Assembly: GCA_905221615.1 (NCBI GenBank)
Contig: CAJNDT010005873.1
Span: forward strand, 389,764 to 453,763
DNA from: Symbiodinium sp. CCMP2592
Lineage: Eukaryota > Sar > Dinophyceae > Suessiales > Symbiodiniaceae
Length of the DNA: 64,000 nucleotides
Reading direction: 5' to 3'
Every line of letters starts with the position of its first letter. Positions within the stretch are counted from its first letter, which is position 1. The translations under genes and the position numbers were made by a program. Below are positions 11,046 to 21,871 of this stretch, one piece after another. The notes beneath the pieces are model-generated. The model was not told the origin of the DNA. It did not search any database and saw only the letters and a list, made by a program, of their open reading frames with translations.

Positions 11046-14000
11046 ATTGACAGCTGAGGCTCGCCTTCAATGAAGCCAGAACCCACCCAGAGTGGCACGG
11101 AACAGCATGCCCAAGATGCCCAAGACATGCAGCTACACCGGCCAAACCAAGAAGTATGTTCAATAGGCAAGGCAACGCCACGAGGCATCTGTTGGACGCA
11201 TGTCGCGGAAATCTGTGCCCGGAGCCAGATCCAGCCCGCAGCATTAGGAGATCCGGGCAAGCTACTGCATCAGTGCCGCCTACCCAAACCTAGTCTGGAT
11301 ATACGCGGCAAGTTCGTCCTGCTGCTGATGCATTCACAAGAAGAGCCATGCTCGCGCAAGCTCTTAGGAATGATAACTACGGCTTCATCTGGAAGGCGGT
11401 TTGGTGCCTTGCATGGGACCGCGATGCTGGCAGTCGCCGGAGCTTCCACTCACTCGATCATAGCTTGACGGTCATTGCCATGCAGACATAGTCCTTGCTG
11501 CGGCACGGCAATTATGAGTCATGGTGGGCACCAGCCATGAATTTGATGTATCTCTACGACAGAACAAGAGACAATGTGATCGGAGATTGTGAATGGTGTG
11601 CAGTGATGAATTCAACAATACTCCGCCGATGCAGAACGATTCAGAAGCCCGTAAGCCGAACCAGACACAACCTTGTGCTTCTTCATGTTCGGGGTTGAAG
11701 TATGCTCACATGTTGGCTCGCCCAGAGAACTTGCCGCATGCCTGAAACATGACACGCAACCCGGCACGCCTAATGCACCGAGAACTGCCATCAGGAGAAG
11801 CAAACGCATCAACGCCGGCTACCTAACTTGTCACACGAAGAAGATCCTTGCTGCAGCTGATGCAAGGTGGCTTCATCTGCAGGGCGTTTTGCCTTCTTCC
11901 CATGTTGCAAGGGGCTCAGCTAAGCTTTCACCCAATCGGTTAAGTTGACACTTAACTTCCAGTCTTGGATGATCCCTGCAACTTTCCCACTCTGCGATGT
12001 AGGCTGAGACCATGAGCGATCGCGAATAGTCTTATTCCTAGAAGAGATCCCTTTTTGCAGCATGACCATCAACATCATAGTTGTTGGTACGAAGTTAATT
12101 GCACAAGGACATGGGCTGCACGTATGCACTGTGTTCGCCCGGGTTCAACGAACCCGGGGTGGACATGGCAACACACGGGCACCTTAAGAGCGTTTGGGGT
12201 TATCGTTGAGGACTACCTGCTCTAGGACAGAATGACAGACGACGGTCTCCCCAAATTAGCAAACTAAGGACATTTATTGAGGGGTGTCGTTTTTGGGCTT
12301 CCCCTGTGGTTTTACAGTATTTTTGTACATCGCATATCACAGCGACCTCCTGAAGGCTAGGCACTGAGGTGTGGACTTTACGAGATCCCTCATACGCTAT
12401 GACGCTTCAGTCTCAATAACCGGGAGAAAACAAAGGAACCCGGCAAGTGAACTAGGGCCGCCCTCTTGTAAAGTTTTTGGCGTTTGGTGCTTCAGGGATC
12501 CTTATCAGGCTTGGCAGTCCGGTACCTTCGTAGGTTTTTCGGCAAGGCAGGGCATCACGCATTGTGGCATGATGCAACCGGCGGGTGGAAGCTTCAATTG
12601 CTTCATCAGGTTCATGCACGGGAAGATGTTCCGCCCTTGCATTTGCAGGAGCCATGTGGGCTTGCTGCAGCTGCGGCATCAAAGCGGTACTGTGATGCAC
12701 GGTCACCTCGCGAACATCCGCTGAAAGCAGCAAAATGTCTACAGTTTCGCAGAGCGTGTCTGCGTTTTCTAGATAAGTCTTCGTGCTGCTGAGTCTTCTT
12801 GCCGTGCATCAGTGCTTCGAGCTTCAGGCGCCGACTAGCTGATGAAAGGCGTCCGCAGCTCCACAGGACTCCCTGAAGATCGTGGCAGCCGCACAGCGAC
12901 CAAGCAAAGCGTGAATCTTTGCTGGGGAACAAATGTCAGTAGGCCGGGAGCCCAAAGTCGCTCGTTTACGACCTGGTCCTTGGATCTGGTGCAGCTCCAG
13001 CAGAGCAAATCCCATCAGTGGCCGATGGCAGCTCGTTTCTGTAGGAAATTGCAACGCGGCACTCCTGTGGCGTGAGATGTCGCATATCTGCTTCTGCCAC
13101 ACTTTGAAGATCCCCTCCATGGGTTGAACGGACAGTTGCTCACTACAACCTTCACACATGCAAAGTGCACTTTATCACCTCCGCTGCATGCTCTGCAAGA
13201 GCCAGGCAAGCTCAAGTGATGCAGGGCTGGCAGCATTTCCGGCCTTTGCAACGCCGTCCTCCTGAGGCATACGGGCGGTGGTCACAATGGCAATGTATGG
13301 CCCTGCTGATTCAACGTCCATCCTGGGCACAGTGAAAGGCAGAAGCGAGAAAAGTAAAAGTATCCCCGAACCGTACTGGCGAGGACCACGAATCCGAAAG
13401 AATCCACAGATGCAACCAAGCATCGGCACCTCGATTTTGAGAGTCGTCCGCAGCATGGCCTGCACAATGCTGAGAAGCGATGGCGTCAGTCCTGCAAGGG
13501 GGAAAATTCACAAGCCGGCATCCGTTAGTTGTCGCTGTGAGATGATCGCAATTGATGCGCTTGTGACTGCCTCTTCCCGGCAGGGGCACGCCGGATTTTC
13601 TTCTGCTTTCAATGCGGCTCCTGCGAAGTGATGCATCGGACCCACATCGAACCAGCCTTTGTCCATGGCACTGACGTTATAAGCCAATGTTCTCAAAGCG
13701 GGTAGCTGAATGACGATGGGCTGCTGCAAAAAGCAGAATCTATGGAGTCTATGGGCTGTGCGGGATTGTTCTCATTATTAGCCCTACGGATTCACTTGGT
13801 GAGTTGGCACGGACTCCCATGTCTTGCTTTGAAGCCCCATACCTGCACATAAGTAAAGGTTTCTGCACAATGCACAGTGGGCAACAGCCGCCACGTCAAA
13901 TACCCCTGCTCACACCAACATATATCCAGCCCAGCCGCTTTACTCTTTTCGATCATTTTTCACCTACGTCGACCTACGGTGCTTACGTTTATGTGCCAAG

Positions 14001-14589
14001 TGAATACAAAGGTCCGAACACAACGCGAAACGCTGCTACTTTCACAAGGAATCGTCGTCTCCTTTGTCACGTAGCGGGTTTTCGGCAGTCTGTTGCAGCC
14101 AAACATAGCTCCCTTTTAGAGTGGGGTGGGGGGGGTCTGAAAGGAAATTGGGTATTGGAAAATCATCAACATCGTTTCCTCGCGGGGGTGGGTTTAGGGA
14201 CTTTCTGGAAGTAATGAGCCAGAAAGGCTTGGAGGCCAGTATGCCAGTGTGGGAGTGCTATTATGGAAGTTGGGAAGCTGAGCGGAAACTCCCAGCTGCC
14301 AGCATGCCAATGGAGCACAACACACGTGCGACATGCCAGTTCACCTCAAGTTAAGCACTTTAAGGAAAGTCAAGGCATGCGTAGTATGGCACCAACTTCA
14401 ATTTCAAGCGGATTCTTCACCTTTGGAAGAAAACGAAGTTCGTACGTCGCAAACAAGCTCGGCAACGCTTTTCGGCGTGCAAATACTCACACATCAAGAA
14501 CCTACTCGACCTACTCGGGGTTCGCCTGTGCTTCCGCAACTGTTCGGCGGAATCTTGCATCAAATCCTCACGCCGTGCCATCTCTGCTT

Positions 14590-14729
14590 GTACCTAGGAG
14601 GCTCGAACCTTCTTAAAACCCGGCGGGGGAAAGGGAACGACAGCAGTACGCACAAGAAGACTTCGTTTTGGTCCGCACAGCCCGAGATCACACAGTGCAC
14701 ATGAAACCTCCTGCATGCAGGAGATGACG
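14590..14729 (-). repeat. Solo B-type split repeat of the element A family
   Basis: About 140 bp matching the B1 and B2 repeats of element A (17870-18045 and 17173-17356), starting at the same GTACC end and stopping at GATGACG where relic Y begins. It is more diverged than the two copies in element A, so it belongs to an older relative that Y later interrupted. Confidence 0.75.
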
Positions 14730-14859
14730 TTTTAGGTAGGCTTGCACTGCTCTAGCACTTCAGCTCTCTTTTTTAACCGTGTTGGATCTGTAGGCTGGCG
14801 GCTAACCAAAGGCTGACCGAGCAAGAAGGCATGATCGGTCATACAGGAAAATACCCCCG
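14728..14859 (-). repeat. Relic Y split repeat B2
   Basis: 131-132 bp nearly identical to 15531-15661; the copies differ by one T in a T run and a few substitutions. Taken as the outer B repeat because it sits distal to the pol remnant. Confidence 0.75.
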
Positions 14860-15530
14860 GTTAGTCTTGGTGAGAAACGAGTGAAAGAGGCTTGCAATCG
14901 TTGTGAATTAAGGCAAATGCTGAGGCAGCAATGGCTGAGCATCACATTGCACAGTGATGGCTGCAAAAGGCAGGGCTTTTCGCTGTAGGCGATAGGTAAA
15001 ACCGTACCCCCGGGAGCAGGCGTCCGGGGTTGAAGTAGGCCTAGGCGGCCACTTGGCGTGAGACAAGAGCTGGGCTCGCGTGAAAAGTCAGAAGGCTAGT
15101 CAAGAGGCGAAGTCGGCGTCGCGTGGCAGACCTGAGCGCGGGGGTTAGGGAGGGAAACCCGAGGGGTGGGGCTTGCAACTCGTGGCTGACGTCGAAGAAG
15201 AAGAAGGCCTGCAGGGCAAACGAACTGCGGTAGGTTAAATAAGCTTCGAAGGCAAGGCCGAGGCTGTCGATCAGGGATCCAGGGCTGGGTCCACGGTTGT
15301 CTTGTGCAACCTGAAAGCAAAAGGCTATCGATTGGCTTTGCATGCGATAGCAGCAGCCCTCGGTGCGCGGCGGCAGCGCTGAATGCTGAATACCTGGCAA
15401 GGCTGCAGGCTAAAGGTGCGGGGCTTTTCGAGAACTGCAAGTGCTAGAGCCAGGCTACACGAAGGCATGTAGGCATGTCACGTGTAGAGATTCACAAGCT
15501 CCGAAAACATTCCTGAAACAAAACAGGTAA
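14860..15530 (-). other. Relic Y region between B2 and B1 (A2 candidate)
   Basis: By analogy with elements A-D this stretch should hold A2, but its partner A1 is outside the window. Minus-strand open frames at 15041-15440 have no recognisable motif. Confidence 0.4.
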
Positions 15531-15661
15531 CGTTTTAGGTAGGCTTGCACTGCTCTAGCACTTCAGCTCTCTTTTTAACCGTGTTGGATCTGTAGGCTGG
15601 CGGCTAACCAATGGCTGACCGAGCAAGAAGAGATGATCGGTCATACAGGAAAATACCCCCG
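15531..15661 (-). repeat. Relic Y split repeat B1
   Basis: Partner of 14728-14859. Lies 165 bp beyond the 3' end of the pol remnant, as B1 does in the intact elements. Confidence 0.75.
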
Positions 15662-15825
15662 CTTTGGTGACAGATCCAACCGGTAAACAGGGCAGTAAGA
15701 AGAGTTCCCCCACCGCGGGCGGTGGAGCTGGACCTGGGCAAGACAGGATGTGGCAGAAGGTTCTAGGCTAGAACATGTGGGCAGCAAGCGGCAGAAGAGG
15801 GCTATCTGATATTTTCGCCCCGCGG

Positions 15826-17113
15826 CTAGACCTCTCTGTGGGCTGACTTGGTCAGTCCTGTCGTGGCAAGTGGCAAGAGAGGGCTGGGCACTTCGGGTGC
15901 GCTGGCCCAGGAGGCCTCAGAGGCAGCGGAGGCAAGGCGTTTCAGTGAAATACGGACGCTCTCTTGCGGTCTATGGTTAAAGGCTTGGAGACGTCCTCGG
16001 CTGAGATCGTCTGCCCACTGATTGTGGGCTCCCGCCACGTGGGACACTTGAAGGTCAACCCCATGGCAGGATGACCAAGAGGCTATGAGCTGAAGGAACT
16101 GGGAAAGCGGCCAGCTGGGCGTAAACAACTTGTTGACACCCGCTTCAGAAGGCGTGTTATCGCTCTGTGAAGGCAAGCAGACCGCAAACTGAGAGAAGGC
16201 GTGCCGCTCACGCGCGGTCATGGCTAAGGCCAGTTGGGCTAGGGTCTCGAAGCAGGCGATGTACTTCTGGGCATCCTTGGTGAGAAAAGGCCAGGTGTGT
16301 CTGACCTCATCCGTGCTCCAGGACTCGGCAAACCACGCCATGCTCTGCTTGGTAGTGATCCACCCCCTATGCCGACCCTGTCTCCTTCCGCTGTCCTGGG
16401 CAGCCTTGGAAAGCCTTATCTCAGGGCATGTTGGGTCGGATATAGGCGGACCCAAGTAGGGCCTGAAGACTTGGGTTGCGCTGGCAGGTCGGCCTTGCAA
16501 CGCACGGGTCGGCTGCCGACCTCGATGATGCGTGCCTTGACAGGCAGGTTGACTCCGGGTATGAGACGGCAGATGACTGCCCTGGAGTCGAGGCTGTGTA
16601 GGAAGGCTGGCCGCATTCGTGGGGAGATAGAGCAGTTGCTTCCTGGAGGGCTGTTGAGAACGCTATGGAGTGGTGCGACGTGGGCTCGGAGGACTTTGCT
16701 TATGGCTGTTGCCCACATAAGCAGACCAATGCATGCCTCGAGGTCCTTTCTGGGGACCTTCTTCTTGGCCAAAAGAGCTCGCAGCTGACTGCAGAGCTTC
16801 GCAAAGCTCCACGGTTTCGAGGCCAAAGTTGAAATGCCAAACGCAGCACACAAGGCTGTCTCCCACCGAGGCCTTCTTCCAGCTGATGGGAGCCGCTAGG
16901 CTAGATAAGGTGGCTATAAGGAGGAAGAGAAGCTCGGGAGCGTGTGCCCGGAGCAGGGCTGTCAGCAGGTCATCGACATACAGCCAGGCTTTGTGAGGGG
17001 CAAAGGCTAGGGCATGATGTGCGATTCGAGTGACAAGGCCTCCTACGCGCTGCCACCAGTAGGCAGAGAACTTGTCTCCGAAATGACAGACCACATACCT
17101 GAAAGGATCTTTT
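15826..17113 (-). pseudogene. Relic Y pol: reverse transcriptase-RNase H remnant
   Basis: Three minus-strand frames in turn carry one broken pol: 17094-16663 with the RT catalytic box LYVDDLL, 16853-16416 with the RT connection (ACIGLLMWA), and 16500-15826 with RNase H. RNase H shows FETLAQLALA (Glu), SDNTPSEAGVNKL (Asp) and SHVAGAHNQWADDLSRG (final Asp block). At least two frameshifts separate the frames. The 5' part is missing because element Z inserted at 17113. Within this window the RNase H organisation is closest to element A. Confidence 0.8.
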
Positions 17114-17172
17114 CTTATTTGCTGCCACGTAAATCGCTTGCAAATCTAAGCTCGTATATTTCATAATATGTT
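17114..17172 (-). mobile_element. Element Z, first piece (start of B2)
   Basis: 59 bp identical to 35407-35465, continuing at 25942 after element A. The join ATGTT + ATCAGC, seen uninterrupted at 35461, shows that element A inserted here without target duplication. Confidence 0.9.
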
Positions 17173-17356
17173 GTACCCAGGAGGCTCAAAACTTTCTTAA
17201 AACCCGGAGGGTTTAAGGAAAGGGTTTAAGGAACAGGGAACGACAGCAGTACGCCAGTACGCACAAGGAGACTTCGTTTTGGTCCGCACAGCCCGACATC
17301 ACACAGTGCAAATGAAACCTCCTGCATACAGGAGATGACGAGAGGGATTTGCCCCC
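17173..17356 (-). repeat. Element A split repeat B2
   Basis: Matches B1 (17870-18045) except for an 8-bp tandem gain (ACGCCAGT) near 17250. Its outer end is the left boundary of the element. Confidence 0.88.
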
Positions 17357-17420
17357 CCATCCAGATTGGGCTGTTATGAACAGACCATATGAGAAATAAT
17401 ATACAGGGTGGGCCGGGTGG
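17357..17420 (-). other. Element A bridge between B2 and A2, G-rich
   Basis: Sequence present only once in the element, ending in GGTGGGCCGGGTGGG directly against A2. Elements B, C, D and Z have a similar G-rich run at the same place. Confidence 0.6.
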
Positions 17421-17869
17421 GACACTAAAAGGACTAAAAGTCCCCTTCCGGTTGATCCAGAATGTATCGGCGCGATATATACCGTTGAACTGACAAGGGG
17501 CGAATAGCCCACAATCAAATGCCATAAAATCACTAACAACTGAAATGATGAATCAAAGAGTTGGAAAGTACCTCCTTTGAGGAGGAGAGTTAAAAGGTAA
17601 AACTTCTTCAAAATCATCCTCACATAAATGTTTCGCAAAAGGGAGAACTGAAATGAATCGCGTGAAAAGGAAACTGAAAACTGCAAGCAACTGACATGAC
17701 TGACATAACTGACATGACTGAGAGCAACTGCATGTAGGCCGTGGACCGAAGCCCGATGGCTGAGGCGTACAGAACTGAGAGTGGTCTCAAGCCCCCATTG
17801 TTCCCCCCCTCCCCCCCGGGCCTCCTTGGAACAAACTGTTTGGCCCGCTTCGCTACCCAAACTAGGCTT
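17421..17869 (-). repeat. Element A split repeat A2
   Basis: 449 bp, same length as A1 (25493-25941) at a constant 8072-bp offset, with few substitutions. It contains a GGACTAAAAGTCC hairpin near its inner end and a short TGACATGAC/TGACATAAC tandem patch around 17695-17727. Confidence 0.92.
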
Positions 17870-18045
17870 GTACCCAGGAGGCTCAAAACTTTCTTAAAAC
17901 CCGGAGGGTTTAAGGAAAGGGTTTAAGGAACAGGGAACGACAGCAGTACGCACAAGGAGACTTCGTTTTGGTCCGCACAGCCCGACATCACACAGTGCAA
18001 ATGAAACCTCCTGCATACAGGAGATGACGAGAGGGATTTGCCCCC
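17870..18045 (-). repeat. Element A split repeat B1
   Basis: 176 bp, directly abutting A2 and ending 28 bp from the pol stop codon. Confidence 0.88.
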
Positions 18046-18073
18046 TTTCGCAGACGAGGGCATCTCCTTTCCC

Positions 18074-21000
18074 TCATCCCCACTGACTTTTCTCGAATCT
18101 TATTCGAGGAGCTGAGGTTGTTCCATCATCCGCAATCGAGGCCTTGATGGAATCAAGTTCAGACTGAAAGCTCGCGAATCTCAAGAGAGACGGCAGAACT
18201 GATAAGGTCATATCTGACCAGCTGAAGGGCAGTCTCAAGTTTTCATCGAAGTCCTCGAAAACATGTTTGGTGATGCGGTCCGCCTCCTGATTGGAGTCCC
18301 TGGGCCTCCAGCTGAGATTGCATCTGAAACCCAGAGCGTCACAAAAGGTGACGAACTCCATCACCACAAACATGAGTGGCACTCGAGTCGTGAGCAGCTT
18401 GCAAGACAGCGCCTCGGCAGATTTATTATCAGTCCCGCCACAGAAGCTAGCACGGAAGTGTCCAGGGACTGACCAAAGATCCTTGAAATGGCGTCTCAAC
18501 AAGTGGAGCGCTGCCAACGATGCGAGAACCTCAGCGGAAGTGCTCGCCCACGAGCTGCCCGAATCCTTCTTGAAAAGCCAAGGAACTTCATCCCTGCCCA
18601 AGATGATCTGAAACCATGGTGCCTTCTTTGGGTCCGGTCCTTTGTGAAGAAACCATCCGCCCAGGACCACGGAAGTATCATTACAAGCTGCATCCGTGCG
18701 GAAAAGCTCCCCAACGTCCTTCTCAAGACGGCCTGACTCGTAAGTGCGAGCACCGTGCCTCAAGCGGTCAGCGATAAACCTCAAGACACAACGGATAAGG
18801 TTGGGTAGCGCGAGAACCGCTCCCTTCCGTACAGCAGCCAGCCAAGCGTAACCGGGAGCCAAGAAGGGTCTAATCCAGATCAAAACCTGGGACATGAAAC
18901 CGAGTCTCCCGTGAAGCTCATGAAATCGTCGGACATCAACAAGCCAGCCATTTCCCTCCATGGATTCGATGCCACTGATGATCCAATGGCACCTCTTCTC
19001 AGAAATTCCCAGCTTGAAGCGCCCATAATCAATCCAATAACCGACCCAATCAAGCTGCAATCCTCCACGCCATTTTCGTTCTGAAAAGGGGGTACCCTGG
19101 AGGCAAAGAAGCGCAAGGGACATCCAAAGATTGAGCCAGCGATCGGGCCCCCCACTGAGCACATGAAGATCATCAGCATAAATGAGCATGAAGAGGAATG
19201 CCTGAAGAAGAACTCTGAGGGAAAGCCTGCCCACAAGACCGATGATCCGCGCAAACCAATAAGCCGCTGAAGCAATTCCGAAAGTCCCGGTGCGATTGAC
19301 CCAGACCACAGAGGAATCGCTCCGAGTTCTGCAGGAGAGCACCCCCCAATGGTCGGGATGGTGCAAGTAGCGCCTGTGCGCCTTTTTCACGTCCCCCACA
19401 AGCCCGAAGAGGACTTTCTCATCAGACACGTTGCCCAGCTTTTGGATCGCGGACACTTCCCTAGCCCCTGGCGATTCAAGACGGTCCAGCATAACAATCT
19501 CATTGTTGACGTGGACCCCGTGGGTCCCATCATGGACCACACGAAAGTCTTGGTCAGGTTTCGGAATCACTGCCTGCGCTGCAATACGAAGTGCCGCCCC
19601 CGGATAGCGGGCCCAGGCCTCTGAAAGAGAAAGTGGGAACATACGGCCTTCTGCCTCTTCTTTTGCAAATGCCTCCTCAAGCGATTTTGCAACCTCAGGG
19701 CCGTCCCGATAATTATCCATCAGCGGTTGCCAGTCGGACTCATCGTATTTCTGATCCTTTCGACGAGCTCTGAAGACTTGAGGGACCGGCCCCAATGGCG
19801 CAGTGTGTCCGACCTCCACACCATTCACGAAGCAGAACTTGCCCTCCTCGATGATGCGGTAGTCGGGATCCTCCAAGATTTTTAGGGTCTGTGCCATTGC
19901 CCTCAAGTAGAATGGCTGATGAGGGATCAGCTCCCTTGCTCGTACAGGATCCGGCAGCATGCAGAACCAGTCCTCGCGAAGTTTGTCCATTGCCTCCGGA
20001 GCGAACAAGGGACCATTCCAATGCCCCGTCGCCAGACGAAAAGTCGCTTTTGCCAGATCAGGCACATTTTCAAGAACAAACTTTCGAACACGATCCTTAA
20101 GCTGTTGAGCGAAGGAAGTGGCGGCAGGAGACATGTGGCGCCCCCGGCAGATAGGTTTCCAACGCCCCGGCGAGCATCTACCGAAGCCGTCCACAAACTC
20201 GTCAGTCGCCCCTGCGAACTCGCCCACCAAGGGCGGTCCCTCACAGCCAGACTTCAGCTCACTATAAGGTAGGTCCTCAATCTCCTTCCCATCGTCACCA
20301 GCATCCCCTGCGGTCGTGGTCTCGCAGTGGCCCCGCTTTCGCTTTCCTGGCAGGTCGAATCCCAAGTCAAGTAAAGCATCCCGGTCCGATTCCACAAGCT
20401 GTCCGTCGTTCGCAATGGCGTACCCGGCCAGGACCAACCGACAACCTTCCCAGTCCTCCGTGGAATGCCAGACATGTGGATCGAAGGTAATCTTGCCGCC
20501 GTCCCAGTCCAGGATATGACCCGACAGCCAAGAACCATTTATGAAACGACGGACTGAACCGCCCTCCGACTGAACCCAGAGACCGCCACCCGAAAACCCT
20601 GAACAGGCCAGAAGCAGATTATCAAAAGGTCCATTCGTGGTGTCCCGGTGCGGCGGTTGCTTAAGATCACGAAAGAATGCTAAAGAAGTAAAGGATCGGC
20701 CAGGGAAGCCACACGAGAGCAGCTTGGCCAATAGCTCTGAAGACAAGGGAAAACTCCTCGTGTTGCGCCGGATGCCAACCTTGTCAGAGTGAACAAAGGC
20801 TCCTGCAGTGAACGATCGCTGACCTTCGACAACCTTAGAAGTCTGTCGAACTCTGTCTTCATCCGGCAGTAATTCAGAAATGCGCAGAAGTTGCCCGTGA
20901 GAAATTGTCCCATTCCTCAAGCATTCCGCAGCAAGTCGCTCCGCAGGGGAAGCGCCCGAGCCAGCCTCAACTTCCTTCGCTGGAAACTGAAAACATGGTT

Positions 21001-21856
21001 CCAGCAGCTGTGTAGGAGCCGATGCAGCCAGTGTTCCCCCCCCATCGAAGACGGAGAAACACCATTCAGCAATGGTTCTGCACAAATCGTCCGGGTAAGC
21101 TGCGGCCGCGGAAGTAGCGGCAGGCCCGAGCAGTTTTTGCTGATGTCGATGACCACAGTACTTCGGTAAAGGGCCGAGGTATCGATCTGAAGCGTCAAAC
21201 CGAGGCGGCCCAGTGAAGGGCATTCGAGAAGTAACCGGAATAGAAGACAGAAAACGTGTGGGCTTGGGCGAAAACGCCCCATATTGGCATTGGTATACTG
21301 CGAAAGTGATGACATTCTCATGCTTGAAGAGAGCAACGGCCTCCGGTAGCTGCCATATGGAAGCCGGAGCATGACCGTTGGTAGTGAGTCCCAAATCTTC
21401 AGGATGCTCAAGTAGAAAAGGTACTGAATTCGAAAGCGCATTTGTGCAGACCTCAAAAGCAAAAGAGACAAGCTGATTGCCATGTTCAACAAGAGCTCGG
21501 TGAGAATCAGATAGCCACGGAAAGCCCCGAGAATAAAGACGTGATCGCAGTGGCCGAGGACCCGGCTGCACACACCGAGCCCGCGAAAATGTCCCACAAG
21601 GTGGGGTCACCAAAACCACATCCCACTCAGAGTTCTTAACCTCCTGCAAGCATCGATCCGCGATGGCAGGATCCAAAAGGTCTAGTTTGGGATCGCGGCA
21701 GATGTCAATTTCAGACATTACCAAAGTGATACTCTGTGCCTTGCAAAGCGCCTCCAGGGAGCCACGAACATCCGATTTGCGAGTGGGACCTGAAAACAGA
21801 TACAACACGCGAAGCGTAGGACGTATCCCAGAAGTACCATCGCCAACTGAATTCAA
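18074..21856 (-). CDS. Element A pol: MTase-like / 2OG dioxygenase-like / RT / RNase H
   Basis: Uninterrupted 1260-residue polyprotein. (1) Residues 15-250: cytosine-C5 methyltransferase-like fold with LRVLYLFSG (SAM loop), VTPPCGTFSR (catalytic Cys87), FLLEHPEDLG (Glu150, ENV equivalent) and QYGAFSPKPTRF (motif VIII-like). (2) About 350-485: 2OG/Fe(II) dioxygenase-like core with PPHRDTT (H403, D405) and HSTEDWEGCRLVLAGY (H464, R473). (3) About 770-990: RT with VGDVKKAH (motif A) and IYADD (motif C). (4) About 1060-1210: RNase H with FRTDAACN and RPRDSNQEADR. All key residues of the dioxygenase and methyltransferase are present, so this copy could be active. Substrates are unknown; DNA bases are a natural guess. 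It follows gag with a 15-bp gap and has the most divergent RT of the intact elements. Confidence 0.88.
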   Translation of the reverse strand: MNSVGDGTSGIRPTLRVLYLFSGPTRKSDVRGSLEALCKAQSITLVMSEIDICRDPKLDLLDPAIADRCLQEVKNSEWDVVLVTPPCGTFSRARCVQPGPRPLRSRLYSRGFPWLSDSHRALVEHGNQLVSFAFEVCTNALSNSVPFLLEHPEDLGLTTNGHAPASIWQLPEAVALFKHENVITFAVYQCQYGAFSPKPTRFLSSIPVTSRMPFTGPPRFDASDRYLGPLPKYCGHRHQQKLLGPAATSAAAAYPDDLCRTIAEWCFSVFDGGGTLAASAPTQLLEPCFQFPAKEVEAGSGASPAERLAAECLRNGTISHGQLLRISELLPDEDRVRQTSKVVEGQRSFTAGAFVHSDKVGIRRNTRSFPLSSELLAKLLSCGFPGRSFTSLAFFRDLKQPPHRDTTNGPFDNLLLACSGFSGGGLWVQSEGGSVRRFINGSWLSGHILDWDGGKITFDPHVWHSTEDWEGCRLVLAGYAIANDGQLVESDRDALLDLGFDLPGKRKRGHCETTTAGDAGDDGKEIEDLPYSELKSGCEGPPLVGEFAGATDEFVDGFGRCSPGRWKPICRGRHMSPAATSFAQQLKDRVRKFVLENVPDLAKATFRLATGHWNGPLFAPEAMDKLREDWFCMLPDPVRARELIPHQPFYLRAMAQTLKILEDPDYRIIEEGKFCFVNGVEVGHTAPLGPVPQVFRARRKDQKYDESDWQPLMDNYRDGPEVAKSLEEAFAKEEAEGRMFPLSLSEAWARYPGAALRIAAQAVIPKPDQDFRVVHDGTHGVHVNNEIVMLDRLESPGAREVSAIQKLGNVSDEKVLFGLVGDVKKAHRRYLHHPDHWGVLSCRTRSDSSVVWVNRTGTFGIASAAYWFARIIGLVGRLSLRVLLQAFLFMLIYADDLHVLSGGPDRWLNLWMSLALLCLQGTPFSERKWRGGLQLDWVGYWIDYGRFKLGISEKRCHWIISGIESMEGNGWLVDVRRFHELHGRLGFMSQVLIWIRPFLAPGYAWLAAVRKGAVLALPNLIRCVLRFIADRLRHGARTYESGRLEKDVGELFRTDAACNDTSVVLGGWFLHKGPDPKKAPWFQIILGRDEVPWLFKKDSGSSWASTSAEVLASLAALHLLRRHFKDLWSVPGHFRASFCGGTDNKSAEALSCKLLTTRVPLMFVVMEFVTFCDALGFRCNLSWRPRDSNQEADRITKHVFEDFDENLRLPFSWSDMTLSVLPSLLRFASFQSELDSIKASIADDGTTSAPRIRFEKSQWG

Positions 21857-21871
21857 CGGACCACGGCGAAG

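Larger units (their letters stand above)
8682..14589. other. No supportable gene; minor repeats
   Basis: No gene could be assembled. Minor structure includes a GGCCTAAA patch near 9.55 kb, a telomere-like patch at 10.8 kb and a pair of diverged direct repeats (10140-10300 and 10890-11045). Several minus-strand open stretches at 12.45-13.73 kb look faintly coding and carry AG|G acceptors, but I recognise no domain in them. A plus-strand stretch at about 10355-10530 is similar: open, basic, followed by a GT, and unidentified. Confidence 0.45.
14728..17113 (-). mobile_element. Relic Y, YR-type retroelement (3' part)
   Basis: Layout on the plus strand is B2 (14728-14859), an A2 candidate (14860-15530), B1 (15531-15661), then pol read on the minus strand, matching the 3' half of the other YR elements here. 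The rest of pol and the 5' half are cut off by insertion of element Z at 17113/17114 and would lie right of the window. Pol is broken by frameshifts, so Y is dead. Confidence 0.65.

Noticed and set aside
16220-16788. Plus-strand frames opposite the Y pol remnant
   Set aside because: They are antisense to recognisable RT/RNase H motifs on the minus strand.
14590-18045. Three copies of the GTACCCAGG repeat as one tandem array or a CRISPR-like array
   Set aside because: They are two B repeats of one element and one solo copy, spaced by unrelated element sequence; no short regular spacers.
18074-21856. N6-adenine methyltransferase as in DIRS elements
   Set aside because: The motif is PPC-G-TFS with a separate E-[HN]-P block, fitting the cytosine-C5 type; there is no DPPY or NPPY-type motif.
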